NCBI GenBank assembly: GCA_900239685.1
Contig: OENT01000121.1
Coordinates: 62,001-126,000, forward strand
DNA: 64,000 nt
Direction: 5' to 3'
Source: Rotaria macrura
Taxonomy: Eukaryota; Rotifera; Eurotatoria; Philodinida; Philodinidae
In this document: positions 24,953 through 38,075 of the stretch, in pieces
Layout: every line of letters begins with the position of its first letter
Numbering within the stretch: position 1 is the first letter of the stretch
Program-made: the position numbers and the translations under genes
Notes under the pieces: model-generated
What the model was told of the DNA's origin: nothing
What the model saw: the letters and a program-made list of their open reading frames with translations, nothing else
The model's database searches: none

Positions 24953-27900
24953 ATGCAGTGTAAACTTATGTTTCTTATTTTTACTATTTTATTAACGATA
25001 TCTGTTGTTTGTGGTCAAACAAGCAGTAAGTAGTGAACGAATATAGTATCATTTTGTTCTTATTCAACAATACTATAGCAATCAGTTGGTACTGATATAA
25101 GTCGCTAAACACTTATCGTTTGAGTACAACTATATTCAAAGAAAATTTTAATGTTTACCAAAACCCTCGGATCGAGACAATTCAAAAGAAGTTGATTTCA
25201 ACTATTACTTACAATCATGGTTACAATATTCTACGGTTTTCAGTAAATCAGATTAGAGATCTTCTCATTTGAAAGAAAGTTCAAGAACTTAAATAGAGTC
25301 TGGGATCATCTTTTCAGATTCGTTATAAAAAATAAATTTTCGATCATTAGAACATGAAATTACGGAAAGTATGCGGTTCTATATGTTTTTCTAAATTAAA
25401 AGTTGTTGATCTCGGTTTTGTCACCATCATGTTGATTTCACAGTACTGTTGAATACTCGAAATATGTACAATTGCATTTATATAAATCGAAAGGATAACT
25501 TAGAATGTTCGATTGTTTACGTCATTTTCTATTTAGTTTGTGATCAAAATCCATGCTCTAATGGTGCTACATGTTTAGTGATCAATGATAATACAGATTT
25601 CTTTTGTATATGTCCACCAAATCTTCCGTTGACTGGCAAAAAATGTGACGAGCTCAAGGAAGGATACGGAACAACAACATCGAAACCAAGTTAGATTTCA
25701 GTTTTTCATTGATGTGACTGCTTAATAATTTAAGAGGAGATTAGTTCTAACACTTTTCGGTCGTATGGTACCAAATGGGCACATTTTAGAATTTCTCTAT
25801 CAAAAACTGTTTCAAACTGGTGCTGAATATCGTTCAGATATCATGATAATTAAGGGCACCAATTTCACAATTTATTCACCTTTCATTCAAGATAAATGCG
25901 CTTTGCTTTCTCAAAGCAGCATCATGAGAACTGGTTACCATGGAGAATTCGTACAGTCAGAACTATCACTGTTTCGAACATCTAGTAAAAGTCGATATTC
26001 GCAGCATCAATTGCGAAGCTTTCGTTGATAGATTCTCAGTTTCTGTCACTACTAATGGCAGTGTTTCAGTAATGAATGATACGAGAAAAAACAAGAATGT
26101 TACCTTTTGGTCATATCCGAACGTAACGGTACAAGTATATAAAAAATTGATCTGTTTTCTACCTAAAGGAGTTTGATGGTTTATACTTTTTCTTAATTCA
26201 TCACATGGAACCATAACAAAGATTATGTTTCTTCTTTTTTTCCTCGATGCCTCAACTGAGTTATCGCTAGAAAACTGTGAAACATCACGGACTTAAGCAA
26301 AAGTTTACTTATTTTCTTGAGATACGACCTAGAATTAAGAGAAGCTCTGGGAGTTTTCGAAGCATCCAGTAGTGATTGATAATGATAAGATATAATATGA
26401 TTCGAAAACTCTCAGAGCTTCTCTAAAGTCTAAAACTTATCTTAAAAAAGCAGGCAAATTTTGCTCAATCCTACGATGTTTCACGTTATTATTCTAATGA
26501 CAACTCAGTTGAGATCTTGAGGGAAGAGGTAGATAAATAATCTTTGTTCTAGTTCCATGGGATGGTTTAAGAAAAAGTATACACCATCGACTCCTATGGG
26601 TAGAAAACAGATCAATTTTTTGACATGTTTGTATCACTACGTCCGAATGTGACCAAAAGGTAACATCAAGTCGTTGTGAGACTCACCATCTTCCCGGAAC
26701 TGAACACTAGATTTTTTATATCTACGCAATGACTCGAGTCTAAATACAATGGAGAAGATTTTTTGCACTCATTCTTCTGGTAGTCGGTCAGAAAAGGTTA
26801 AGGGTATATTGGCATATGTGTTTCGCTGTAGTTGATTGAAAAAGTAAAGTTGACTTCCTCATTTTCTGTGCGTCCCAACTGAAAAAAATGCATTTTTATT
26901 CAAATGATTGTAACTTTTGGAAAAATTTAGACAATGTTAGTTCGGCAAAGATATGTTTTCAATCCGATGCAATATGCTCAAAGTTTGAGACATAGAACAC
27001 CATTTCAAAATTTGAAATCTTAGAAAAGGTGTAATTCTAAGTTAAATATTGATGCCAACATTGATATTTACTATCAAATTAGTGAAATCATTCCCATATA
27101 ATTCTATGTCAAGTTCAAGAATGGTTCATTTCCTTGCTGTAAATAGTATATCCTATCGTATAAAAATTCTACAAAAGAATATGATCTAGGTTCACGTTTT
27201 CAAGGCATGCCCAAATGCTTAACACTTTCGTTTCATAACAATCATATGTCTCGGATTTGATATTCTGAAGAAGAAAATCGAACTGAAGGTTTCTATTGGG
27301 CTCAAACGAATATACTCCTCTATGCAGATCAAGTAATATCAGCTGTAAAATAGTAGAGACCCATTGAAAGGAAAGTTGTAAAGAGAAAAAGTTGTTTTTT
27401 TTTCTTCATTTTTGAGCAGTAGGGTTATGCATATAATTACATATATCGATCATATATGAAAGATTTTATTTTCTATAGCTACTATTATGGCACCATCTCC
27501 ATGTGCATCGAGTCCATGTTTGAATGGTGGCATATGTATTGTTTCTCAATTAACAAATACACTCAACTGTTCTTGTAATAGCATGTATTATGGAGCAAGA
27601 TGTGAAAGTAAGACTTGCAGTATAATTATCAATGAATATCAATGGGTTTTATTTTCATCAGATATAAATCGATGTTTATCTCAACCAGGTGTATGTCAAA
27701 ATGGTGGTACATGTATACCGACTATAAATGATGCTTATTCATGTCGATGTTCAGCATCATTTTCTGGTCTCAACTGTGAACACTATATTCAATCATGTAG
27801 ATACAATCACCATTCTCATAATAATACTTATTTCTATAGTTTAATCTAGCCATTTGTTTATCATCACCGTGTAAAAATGGTGCAACGTATGTATGTCAAT

Positions 27901-30900
27901 TTCATTTGAAAATTGACTCACTTATTAGTTTTAGTTGCTATCAAGTTGGTGATTCGTTCGGTTGTCAATGCTCATCAGGCTTTCAAGGACCAACATGTGC
28001 AATATCTCCAAATAGTTAGTCAATGTGTTTTTTTTTTGTTAATTTTTAATCGAAAACAAATTATGATGATGAACATCTATAGGCAACTGTATGAATACTC
28101 CATGTATGAATGGTGGACAGTAAGTTTCAATATTAAACTTCTAGAATGGAACTTTATTTTAATTTTTCTAATTTCACAGATGTCTCTCCAATGGTAATAC
28201 ATTTTCTTGTGTTTGCCCGTCGGGTTATACGGGAGCAAGATGTGAAGAACAAATAGGTTGAAATTGAATGATAATGAAATATTCATTGTTGTAAAACAAA
28301 ATCACATTTATTTAGTGTCAGGAAATAAACTTTGTGACATCAATTCTAATTTATGTAAACAAGGCAGCACGTACGCATATATTCATAATTGCAACGATCA
28401 CAAGTTTCTGTCTATAATTTTCTTTTATTGTTTTCAAGATGCGTATCAAATGCAACTCATATTCGATGTGTTTGTCGGGCGGGAACTACAGGACAACTTT
28501 GTGAAAAGAATATTACAAGTAAATGAAAATTTTGATTGAAAAGTATTCATAGATGATTTTCATTTTCATTTTGTTTTTTATATTATAGCTTCATGCAGTA
28601 TCAATGATCCATGTTTGAATGATGGCGGGTGAGATATACGAAATAAGAAACTGGGTTAGAAAGTTTATGAATTCTGTTTAGTTGTTATTATGATGGATCA
28701 GGACATGTTTGTGCTTGTCCGGAACCGTACACAGGAAAACGATGTGAAACGAATTTGAATCGTCAGTTCATTTTTAGAATAGAATCTTTATTAATTTCGT
28801 TTTGTTTTGTTTTTATAGAAGTAAATTTATGTACTTTTAATCCAAACTACTGTAAGAACGGTGGAAGGTGAGATGACTTTATACGTGTTTCATATCATTG
28901 AATAATTGATTTACTTCAGTTGCATTACCCTTAATAATGCACCACTTTGTATCTGTGCACCACCTTACACGGGAAAAACTTGTGAAGGTAAGTCACATCG
29001 TTCAGAAGATCGAATTATGTTTTTAGCAATAGATTGTATCTATTTATAGACTCAAACAATGGTGTGTGTAATATTGTGTCTGATAGATGTAAAAATGGTG
29101 GAACGTAAGTGAATAGGAATCTTTAAAATCATGCCAAGTAGCATGCTTATTTTCTCTTATTATAGATGTGTGCCTGTTGGTGTCAATGCATTTAATTGTC
29201 AATGTAGACAAGGATATACTGGACTAAGCTGTGAAACATCGATTGGTGGTAAAATAGAATTTTCATTTCTTCTATTTTTTCTTCTATTGTTTTTTAGCAG
29301 TAAATAGTTGTAGTAGTAATCCGGCACTTTGTTTAAATGGTGGCCAGTGAGTTTTACATGAGCAAAAAAATATATACATTTCGTTGTACTATGAAAAAAT
29401 TTTTATTTATAAAGATGTACTCTGATTGGAAATTCATTTCAATGTGTTTGTCGTCCTGGCTATACTGGTCAATATTGTGAGACAGGATTATGTAAGCAAT
29501 TTAAATATTCTGATTCTATTGATACCGATCACTTGATACTTTCTTTTTTTCATGGAAAAGCTTCGTGTAGTTCAATAACATGTTTCAATGGAGGTACATG
29601 CATAACAATATCAGGTGCCAATGGTTGGCAGTGTATTTGTCCACAGGGCTTTACAGGTGACCGATGTCAAAGTGCTACTACTAATAGTACGTTTCTCAGT
29701 AAACTTGAAGTATTGTTTATGAAAATAAAACTATTTATCAGCAGCAGCTAAATGTACTTCGAATCCTTGTTTCAATGGTGGTAGTTGTGTTGATGGTCCA
29801 TTCACGTATCATTGTACATGTCCGGATCCATTCAAAGGACAACGTTGTGAATTAGTTTCTACAAATCCAAGTTAGTTACTTCTAAGAAAGCTAAACGATG
29901 AGTTCCTTGACGTGAATTTTCTTTTGTTTTCTAATTTCAATACGCCAATTTATCATAGTCGCAATACGTAAATCATCAAGAACGATTGAAAAACTTAATG
30001 ATCAGATATTTGTTCATCTGTCGAAACATGTTAGGAGGTATCACCAACCAGTCAAAAGTCATAACTTAAGAACATACATTTTTATTGCACTATTTATTGG
30101 AGAGTCATCCAGTAATCTTTAGAAAATGCAGACGATTCATTTGAACGGCACTTATCAATCGATGAATAAGTTTTTTCTCATTCTGACCTTCTTGAAAATA
30201 TTCTCTACGAGATAAGAGAGTATAGCTTGCGGTCACAACTTGATGTCGTTATTGAAGTATGACGTTAGATATGTGTGTTTTGAATTTTGTTCGAGATAAC
30301 TAATTGATAAACTTTTCAGAGAATCTAAAACGTTTCTTTATGATCGATAGCAAATAGAAGAAGCTACTTTTCCAAAGTTTATCTTAAAATAGGAAGATTT
30401 CACATGGAAAATCTGATTTTTAAATGAAAAACAATATGTAAGAAACAAGATTCTTGACATACATATTCTGTCCAACGACTAGAAACTTAACTTTTATAAG
30501 TTCAATCTTTTGCATAACTTCTGATCATCCAGATAATCAGTAAATAAATATTTTCCCTTGTAAATTGGCATTGATATTGTGAGAAAACCAAAAAAAAAAA
30601 AAGAATCAAAAGTTTCGTTTAAATACACGTCAAAATTGAGTTTACTTCTATCGAACAAAAACAAGTTGAATGAAATTTGAGAAGAGCACTAAAAATTCTA
30701 CTTCTTTTACAAGGATTATATAAAACTAAGTTTTTTCAAGTTGTACTCTATATTTTTATTGAAATATTTTGGAATAACGAGTACTTTATTAAATGATCAC
30801 TTTGTCCCACATATGTTATTTCCTTTGTCATAACTTTTTATTAGTCGAAAAGTTTTACTTAAAAGATAACAGAGATCAATTAGTTTGTCTCTAAACTCTT

Positions 30901-31233
30901 GCATTTCACGTTGGATAGAATCTCTTATTTTATTTTAGCACCATGTGATAGTAATCCATGCGTGAATTCAGCTACGTGTAATATTGTTGGTAATAATTTT
31001 GCTTGTACATGTCCTCCAGGTTACACTGGACGAACATGCGAAACAAATTTGCGACCAGGTAAACTGAAGTACTAACAACATAACTTGTTCTTTCATCGAT
31101 TTCATTTATTTTCGTAGCTTCCTGCAATATTGATTGTTCACCGGGATATTGTTTTTCAAATCCGGGTACTCAACCACCATATGCTTGCTACTGTACTGAT
31201 GAAACTGTTCAATTAAAATCATGCGTTGCTTAA
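24953..31233 (+). CDS. Secreted protein with 13 tandem EGF-like repeats
   Basis: Exon 1 (24953-25025) encodes [20 protein letters not shown], a clear signal peptide. EGF1 is 25537-25689, EGF2 27479-27607, EGF3 27662-27796. EGF4 starts at 27850, EGF5 at 28083 and EGF6 at 28316; EGF7-EGF12 follow to about 29872. EGF13 starts at 30939 and a Cys-rich end module (31118-31233) closes the protein at CVA. Every module has the six-cysteine EGF pattern (NPC..GGTC...C.CPPGYTG..C). All boundaries between modules are phase 1, and EGF4-EGF10 each carry a second intron just before the third cysteine. There is no transmembrane segment, so the ~600-residue product should be extracellular, perhaps matrix or adhesion related. 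The exact orthologue is not identifiable; Notch-ligand and fibropellin-like families share this architecture. A poly(A) signal AATAAA lies at 31252-31257. Intron 2 (25690-27478) holds an inverted duplication. Confidence 0.88.
25745..26180 (+). pseudogene. Unidentified coding relic inside intron 2 of the EGF gene
   Basis: Two overlapping frames look like one broken protein fragment. The first (from 25765) contains [19 protein letters not shown] and [17 protein letters not shown]. The second, after a shift near 25940, contains [15 protein letters not shown] and [17 protein letters not shown], running to LPKG just before a stop at 26174. The composition is protein-like, with several N-x-T sites, unlike the surrounding intron. 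I cannot name the family. It overlaps the left arm of the large inverted repeat, so it may be a gene fragment carried by, or duplicated with, that structure. Confidence 0.35.
26099..26665. repeat. Large imperfect foldback (inverted duplication) in EGF-gene intron
   Basis: The left arm (about 26099-26365) and right arm (about 26399-26665) are diverged reverse complements. Shared blocks include GTTACCTTTTGGTCA, AAAAATTGATCTGTTTTCTACC, a second block around TATACTTTTTCTTAA, and AGAGAAGCTCTG-GAGTTTTCGAA at the core. Identity falls outward and may continue weakly beyond both ends. The central loop is about 35 bp. The structure could be a foldback transposon or an inverted copy of a pseudogene fragment. 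Confidence 0.7.
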
Positions 31234-31239
31234 ATTTAC

Positions 31240-32808
31240 TTTTGAAAAACTAATAAAAAGAAAACTACAATGTAGGTCGTTGCATACTGTTTATCTTTAT
31301 TAATCGGAAGAAAAATTCTCTGCTTTTCATTGCAGACAACCTTGAGTAAACGTTAGGACAAGTTGTTCATCGAATAGATGCAAACATTTCCCCCAAGAAT
31401 TTTTTTCTTCTTCTCTCGCATTCTCCCGTTTCATAATCTATTATTATAATAACTACCCAGACAGGAAGACAGACAAGGTCGAATGTCTATTTCTGTCGCC
31501 ATAAAAAAAAACTAAAGAACGAACAAATGCGATAAACAATTCTTTTTCTTCTCTTTTCTCAATGTCAAACTTTGTTTTCATCCGGAAAAGACAGTAAATG
31601 TATTTCATGCAGACATAAACAGTACTCAAATTATATAACCTTGACAAGAGAATCAGTTTTCGATAGCGACCCTGAATTGAAGGCAAACAACTATGAAACA
31701 AATAAATATAAATCGACTTTTATTTTATAATGATTTGCACTCGAATTTCAAAAAAAAAACAAAAAGATTATTTTACAAAAAAGAAAAAAGGCAACAATAC
31801 ACGCACGCACGCACACACACACACAAATAGATAGGCAAAACGGAAAAAAGACGAAATAGAAGCTTAGTGAGACAAATGCTGAAGCAAAATTAATATGAAC
31901 GAATAGTAATAGCATTTCAGCTAAAAACACTTGGTGTATGTTTTGTTTTCTTTTAGTATTAAATATTTGGTTAAAAACCTGAGTGGTTATGATTTATCTG
32001 CATACTGCTAATATGTTAAAATTGTTCTTTTAGAAAAAGAAATTGAAGAACTCTGTTCGTTACAGTTTGTTATTATTAAAAGAAATTTTTTCTATATATT
32101 TATCAACATTAGCAATTGTAGCAGAGCAAAAGAATCCTGAGGCATTTGTTTTTATTTTTGTTGAAACAAAAGAAGAAAAAAAAGAAGGAAAAGTCAGTAC
32201 TGTTCAACCTGAGAAAAACAATCCTGAGTTATATATAATAAATGTGAAGTCTCTTTTTTTGTTTTTTATGTAAATGATTCGGTAGATAGTTTTAGCAACT
32301 TGAAGCTGTAGAAAGAAACTTTTCTTTTTTCGATTATAGAAGCACGCTGTGCTGGAAAGGAGAGAAAAAGATAATAATATAAATGAAAGATAGTAGAAGA
32401 CGAAGAGAAACTTGACAGAAAACAACGACTATAAACAACAACAAAACACAAAAGTGATTGAATATATACACATATATAAATACACTGTATTATTCCTGCT
32501 ACTGTTTTTAATTATGCCTCACTCATAGAATGAGTCGAAAAGAAAAAGATAACTCGTTTTTTGTTTTCGAAAATTTGGAGAGAGAAAGATAGAGAGAAAA
32601 GAGACTGTTCTTTGTGCATTAAACTACCGGGTTGATATGTGTGAATATATATACATACATATATATGTATATATATATATATATATACATATATATATTT
32701 GTATATATATATATATATATATATATTTATCCATATATATATGTATATATATTTAAACATAGATAGATACCTGAGTGAAAGCCGTGAGAATGGAAATCGT
32801 AAACATAA
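31240..32808. other. Convergent 3' region between EGF gene and TRIM71-like gene
   Basis: Two genes end facing each other across this 1.6 kb, so it should contain both 3'UTRs. A (CA)n run lies at 31801-31825 and a long (TA)n tract at 32646-32755. No exon is supported; the open frames are low-complexity. On the TRIM71 sense strand I found no exact CTACCTC (let-7 seed match) between the stop codon and the EGF gene. Confidence 0.55.
32646..32755. repeat. TA-dinucleotide microsatellite with TACATA interruptions
   Basis: About 110 bp of almost pure alternating T and A with occasional C and G, beginning 54 bp downstream of the TRIM71-like stop codon. It is self-complementary and could extrude or form a hairpin in the 3'UTR. 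Confidence 0.85.
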
Positions 32809-35803
32809 TTAATAGGCAAGAATACGATTATTACCGAAATCAACAACAAGAACAAGACCTTCAGGTGTAATACATAATCCACTCGGTCTATCCATTTGTA
32901 GAGGACCTGATCCTTGCATACCGAATTTAGTTTTGTAAACACCTTGTGGGGAGAAAACTTGTATACGATAATTTCTTGAATCAGCAACTAATATGTTTCC
33001 TTCAGCATCGACGTCAACACCTTGTGGACGAAGAAATTGTCCATTGGCTGAACCTTCACTACCGAGAAAGCGAGCATTTTGAAAATCTGATGATAGAAAT
33101 AATAAACGATGATTATTAAAATCTGATACAATAATATGGCCAGCATGTGTGAATACAACTCCACGTGGTGAATCAAATTGTTTCCATACAGGCCCATCAA
33201 AACCATATTTACGTAGAAATAAACCATCTTTAGAAAACAATTGTATACGATGATTACGTGTATCTGATATTAAAACTTGTGATGTTGATGATATGGCTAC
33301 ATCCCATGGATAATTAAATTGACCGGGCTTTGTTCCTTTTTCACCAAATTTGAATATATATTCTCCAATAGATGTAAATATTTGTATACGATGGTTATCT
33401 TTATCTGTGACAACAATTCGATTCAATTGTTTATCAAATGCAACACCCGCTGGTCGATCGAATTGTCCTGGGCGATTTCCTTGTGTACCAAATTTTCTAA
33501 GAAATTGTCCATATTTATTAAATATTTGTATACGATTATTTGATCGATCAGCAACAATTATATTTGATTGATGATCACAACAAACACCCCATGGTCGACA
33601 TAATTTACCATCTTCATCACCTTCACCGCCGATTTCGAATTCTAATTTCAAACCGACTGTTGTATAATTTCGATTTTGTTTTATTTCAATACGAAATGGA
33701 TTGTCTTTTATCGGTGCATTATTTACATATACATTCAATATATGCAGATTATCACTTTGAGCAATATATGTCAAAAAATATTGTCCATTTTGACGATCAT
33801 ATATTTCACATGGAACTGTTTGATTCGTACCTGTATCGATTAAACAACATTGAATATTATCACCACCTGTTGTTCGTAATTCACCTAAATGATTACGTGT
33901 CTGTAGATTCAATACATTTAAACGATTTCGTATTGTATTGTGCAGAGAATCACCATATAATTCACACAATGCTGGATATGTTGATGTTATTAATTGACCA
34001 TAATTTATTAATGATTTATTTATTGTTGTTGATGAACCTTGAAATTGTATATAATCATCTTCAATAGGCTTTAAATATAATAATAAAGTTTGTTTCATTT
34101 TAATTATTTCATTCCAGAGACGATTGCGTGTACGAATAAGATCAGCATCGTTACCGTTTTTTAAACATTCATTACAATCTAATGGAATACGAAAAGAAAA
34201 GAAAAAGAACAGTTACATGTTAAGTTAAAATGAACAAAAAAAAAACTCTACGCTTTGTCCTTCGTAATTTTTCTTTTAACTTACCAAGAATCGTCATATG
34301 TAATTGTTTGATAACTTGATTGATTTCATTAATTTGTTTTTGTAATGTTTGAGTTTTAATCGTTTGTATTTTATCAATATTTTTCAATAAGAAATCTTGT
34401 CGTTGTGTAAGTGTATCAAGAAAATACTTAATCATCGTACGAATTTCATTTTCAATCGTTGAACTTTTTATTGAAATATTTTCAATGGTACGTGTCGATT
34501 GTTTTAATGATTCATCTAAATGATACAATAATGTTTGGGATTCAATTAGAAATTGTTTTGTTAATTGTCGAGCACTATCAATTGTATCTTGCAACGATGA
34601 TAGTGTATGTTGTTGAGCATGATGAATTTGACATTCATGACAATATGCATGTGAACATATGTCGCAATAATAAGATGCTTTTAGATTTGAATGTTCATGA
34701 CAGAAAATTGTTGAAGATGGTGATGATGATGAATTGTTCATGATTAGATTTTCATTTGTTGGTGAATTTAATGATAATTGAGAAAAAACTGAACTAAACA
34801 ATGATGAAAAGTCATTTGAAGAATTGTTGTTAAATGATGAACGATTTAGAGGAAAATCTAATGAACTTTGTTGTGGTAAACGAACTAAAACAAAATAAAA
34901 AGTGATTTATTAGTTAATAATACTTGTTACTACTACTACTACAAAGTATAATTTACCATTATTTGATAATAGTGATTGTTGTCCAATAGTTGATCGATTA
35001 TTATTTAGTTGTGATGTTAATAACTGTTGTCGATGATCTTTGAAACTTAGAATTTTTGGATGTGTTAATGCACATTTTTCACATAATGATGTTTCACATT
35101 CAAAACAATACGTATATGGAGTATTATTAGCAAAACAACAAAATGATGATGGACGATCATTTGTTGATAAACGATTCAACGATGATGAAGATATTGTTGA
35201 TTGTTGACGAGAAAACAATGTTTTAGATAGATCATTACTTTGAATACTACTTGCTGGACTATCACGATCACTGTTATGATTATTTCCGTTAAGAAAATTA
35301 GGAAAAAAACGCATAAAGTCATTTGCTGTTGTTGTTGTTGTTGTTAAGTCAAAATCAGTTTTAAAATTGCCTGATAATAATGGTGAAAATGTATTGTTTA
35401 AATCTGATAACGGATGATGCATTGGATTTTGAGAAATATTACCGGATATAAATGGATCAAATGCACTTAAGCGGCGGTTTGTTGATGATACAGACGATGA
35501 TGTTGATGATGCTGATGAAGAAGGTAATGATGAAAAATGTGGTTGAAATATCGATTGAATCTGTTGCTGTTGCTGCTGCTGTTGCTGATTGGTTAATAAT
35601 GGTTGTGTTGATGGTAAAAGTGGAAATTTATTGTTCATATCAGAAGAAAAACGTTGTTGATCAACGAATTCTGTCATACAATTCGAGCAGAGTTTAGTTA
35701 AGGGATTATTTGAGGATGATGCCATGACAATAGGCATTTCTTTAAGACACGATGAACATACGCCACCGGTATTACCACTGTTCATATTGCTAGTTTCATT
35801 CAT
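32809..35803 (-). CDS. TRIM71: TRIM71/LIN-41/Wech-type B-box, filamin and NHL-repeat protein (frameshifted)
   Basis: Exons on the minus strand: 35803-34957, 34884-34285, 34180-32809. The N-terminus has only two CxxC pairs (CSSC at 16-19, CSNC at 39-42) where TRIM71 has a RING. Then come a poly-Gln and Ser-rich linker, B-box 1 ([15 protein letters not shown], ~222-257), B-box 2 (CHEH...CDIC...CHEC, ~344-375), a coiled coil (~380-480), a filamin-type Ig repeat and six NHL repeats ending [10 protein letters not shown]. Close NHL matches such as [17 protein letters not shown] and [11 protein letters not shown] identify the LIN-41 group of NHL proteins, which bind structured mRNA 3'UTR elements and repress them. 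The RING-less, filamin-bearing layout is like Drosophila Wech. Oddity: within exon 3, at 34128-34144, [13 protein letters not shown] and [12 protein letters not shown] lie in different frames (GATCTCTTATTCG, apparently two extra bases), and the entry frame reaches TAA soon after. This may be a real mutation or an assembly error. Confidence 0.88.
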
Positions 35804-38075
35804 GATTTTGTCTTGTTCTAGTTTATTTTAGTTTGCTATGTTTTTTGCTCGGTTTATAGAGGCCTTTCGAGCAAGCTTGCCACAAATGAAATAATATGTA
35901 ACGACACATGTTTGAAACCCACTTTCATTTTCACTTTCATCTAGCTGTCAGTCGATGATGGAACCCGACAACAATCTAAAATATAAAATAAAGAGAGGAA
36001 TTTCATAGTAATATAACATTCAATGAATAAAAAGAATCTCCTATTTCTACTGATAAGCATTTTATGTCGATTTGAACAGTGAAAAAAAAAGTGAAGAAGA
36101 AAAAGAGAATATACTATTGTGAAGTTTCACACGAATCAAGTCAAGGTGAATACATTCATTGGCAAAGGTCAATAACCATTTGTTATAATAAAAAACTGAG
36201 ATTTTCTTTTTAATCAACTCACCGTTATTTATACCTTTTTTTACTTAACAAATATGTGTATTTATATGCATATGAATATACCTTGTCAAGCAATTGGTTC
36301 TGAAATATATATATATACATGTGTGTCTTTATGTGTGAAGGTGTTTTTTCGCGCTCCCTCTATTTTACTATATGTTGTGTTTAACGCGATGATGTTTCTG
36401 TGGACTAGTAAAGTAGGACAGGAGAAAAAAGGACGCCATCAATGATGATGACAATGAGAAACGAGAGTACAACGAACAAGTATATAGTAAAGAAAAGTAA
36501 AGAAAAAAGTGACCCTAGAAATCTCGCAAAAAAAATGAGAGATTTTTTCTTCGTCTTCTAGTGCATCTTGGGTTTTTTCTTGTGTCTATGAATAAATGAA
36601 TAAAGTTTGGTGTGTTTCTCTCGTTCTTTTTTGTGCTCTCTGTGTCTCTTTTTCCTATCGGCAAGCGCGTGTGTATGCAAGCTCGCGATAGTTTGTTCCT
36701 AACGTACGGCCTGTTTCGGTTTCTCTTTTTTTTTTTTTGCTTTTTTGTTCTGTTCTGTAAGTGTGAAGGAAAGAATAGCCTGTTCTCTTACATAAGACGT
36801 ATTATATATTCTCCTTGTTCCTTTTCTTCACAATTGCGGCACCATCAACGTATAAGCTGTACGTTTTTTTCCGTTCTATTTCTCCTTGAACATCAACCAA
36901 TGTAATGCAAATGAGAAAGAAACAGCAAGCTGTTGATCCCTAATTTTTTGACAGACTCGAAGGAGAGGGAAAAAGAACGATAAAGAGGAAGAAAAAAAAG
37001 TTTTCTAAATGTCCTAAGACATATGGCAAGCAAATATAATAGAGACGACATGTATGCCCTCAAATGCGAGCAGACAGAGAACGACTGAACGAGATAAATG
37101 TGCACGAGAAAGCCTCAAGACCTTGGTCGGTGTGTCTATCTTCCTTGTCGTAACTTACTTGATTGTCATGTAATGGTAGCAATATTCGCAATAAATTAAA
37201 AGAAAAAAAAAGAAGACGAATCATGTTAACCCGCCGGGGACTATCTGACCTCTAGATTCTTGTATCATTATATCAAAAAAAGAAGAAAGAAGGAAGAGTG
37301 TTTACATTACTATAGATATAGGAAGAGACAATGATTGATATATGACGTTCATAGTTCAAGTAAATCCTTGCCTCTAGTTCAATGCATCCTTTGTAAAACA
37401 AAAAAAAAATGAAACAGTCATAGTATAAATCATAACGTTCTTTCATTGTTCTCTTATACATTAATCGATTACTACTCGACAAAATCCCACTGGTTTACTT
37501 TTCGTTCTATGATGAAGGCTTTCATCATCATGCGGCATAGATTATGAATAGCGATGACAGGCAGGATAATAGAAGCGTTAATGAACCGACGAAGAATATC
37601 GACTCAGTACATGTAACAAGTATCGTCTTTGTAAGTTTTATTTAAAGTTGTTCAAATGTGTCGAAAATGCATAAACGGTTATTTTATTACAAAACAGAAG
37701 GACAAACAAAACTTCGATCATATGTTGTCTATATAAAATAAAGTAGACATCACGAAATTTCAATGATGTTATAGATAATAACCATGATACACAATATGTT
37801 TCAAAAACTCGCACAATACAGACGGACAGGAAATAAAAAGAAAAAGAAAAACGAAGTTTTAGAACTATAGATACAGTCTGTATTAGTCGTTTGTTTTTCA
37901 AAATGATTTAAATGAATAACCTCGACATGAATAACAATCACATAGGTTTTAAAATGACTAAGAAAAACAGACTAGGAATACGACAAAAAAAAATTATGAT
38001 CAATCGATTAACAAAAAAATATCAATTCTTTTTGTTTGTTTGTTTGTTTTTTATCACACAATTGAGTTTTTATAA
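35804..38075. other. Intergenic region upstream of TRIM71 and downstream of SOAT
   Basis: Both flanking genes are on the minus strand, so this 2.3 kb contains the SOAT 3' end and the TRIM71 promoter and 5'UTR. It is AT-rich with T-rich and A-rich runs. I see no supported exon. A possible splice acceptor ACTAG lies 14 nt upstream of the TRIM71 ATG, which may indicate a 5'UTR intron or a trans-splice site. Confidence 0.5.

Noticed and set aside
31748..32451. Several 60-80 codon frames in the convergent 3' region
   Set aside because: All are Phe/Leu/Lys-rich readings of A/T homopolymer tracts without splice partners or recognisable motifs.
33540..34067. 175-codon open frame on the plus strand
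   Set aside because: It is the complement of the NHL/filamin coding sequence of the TRIM71-like gene, with His/Tyr/Leu-rich composition typical of an antisense shadow.
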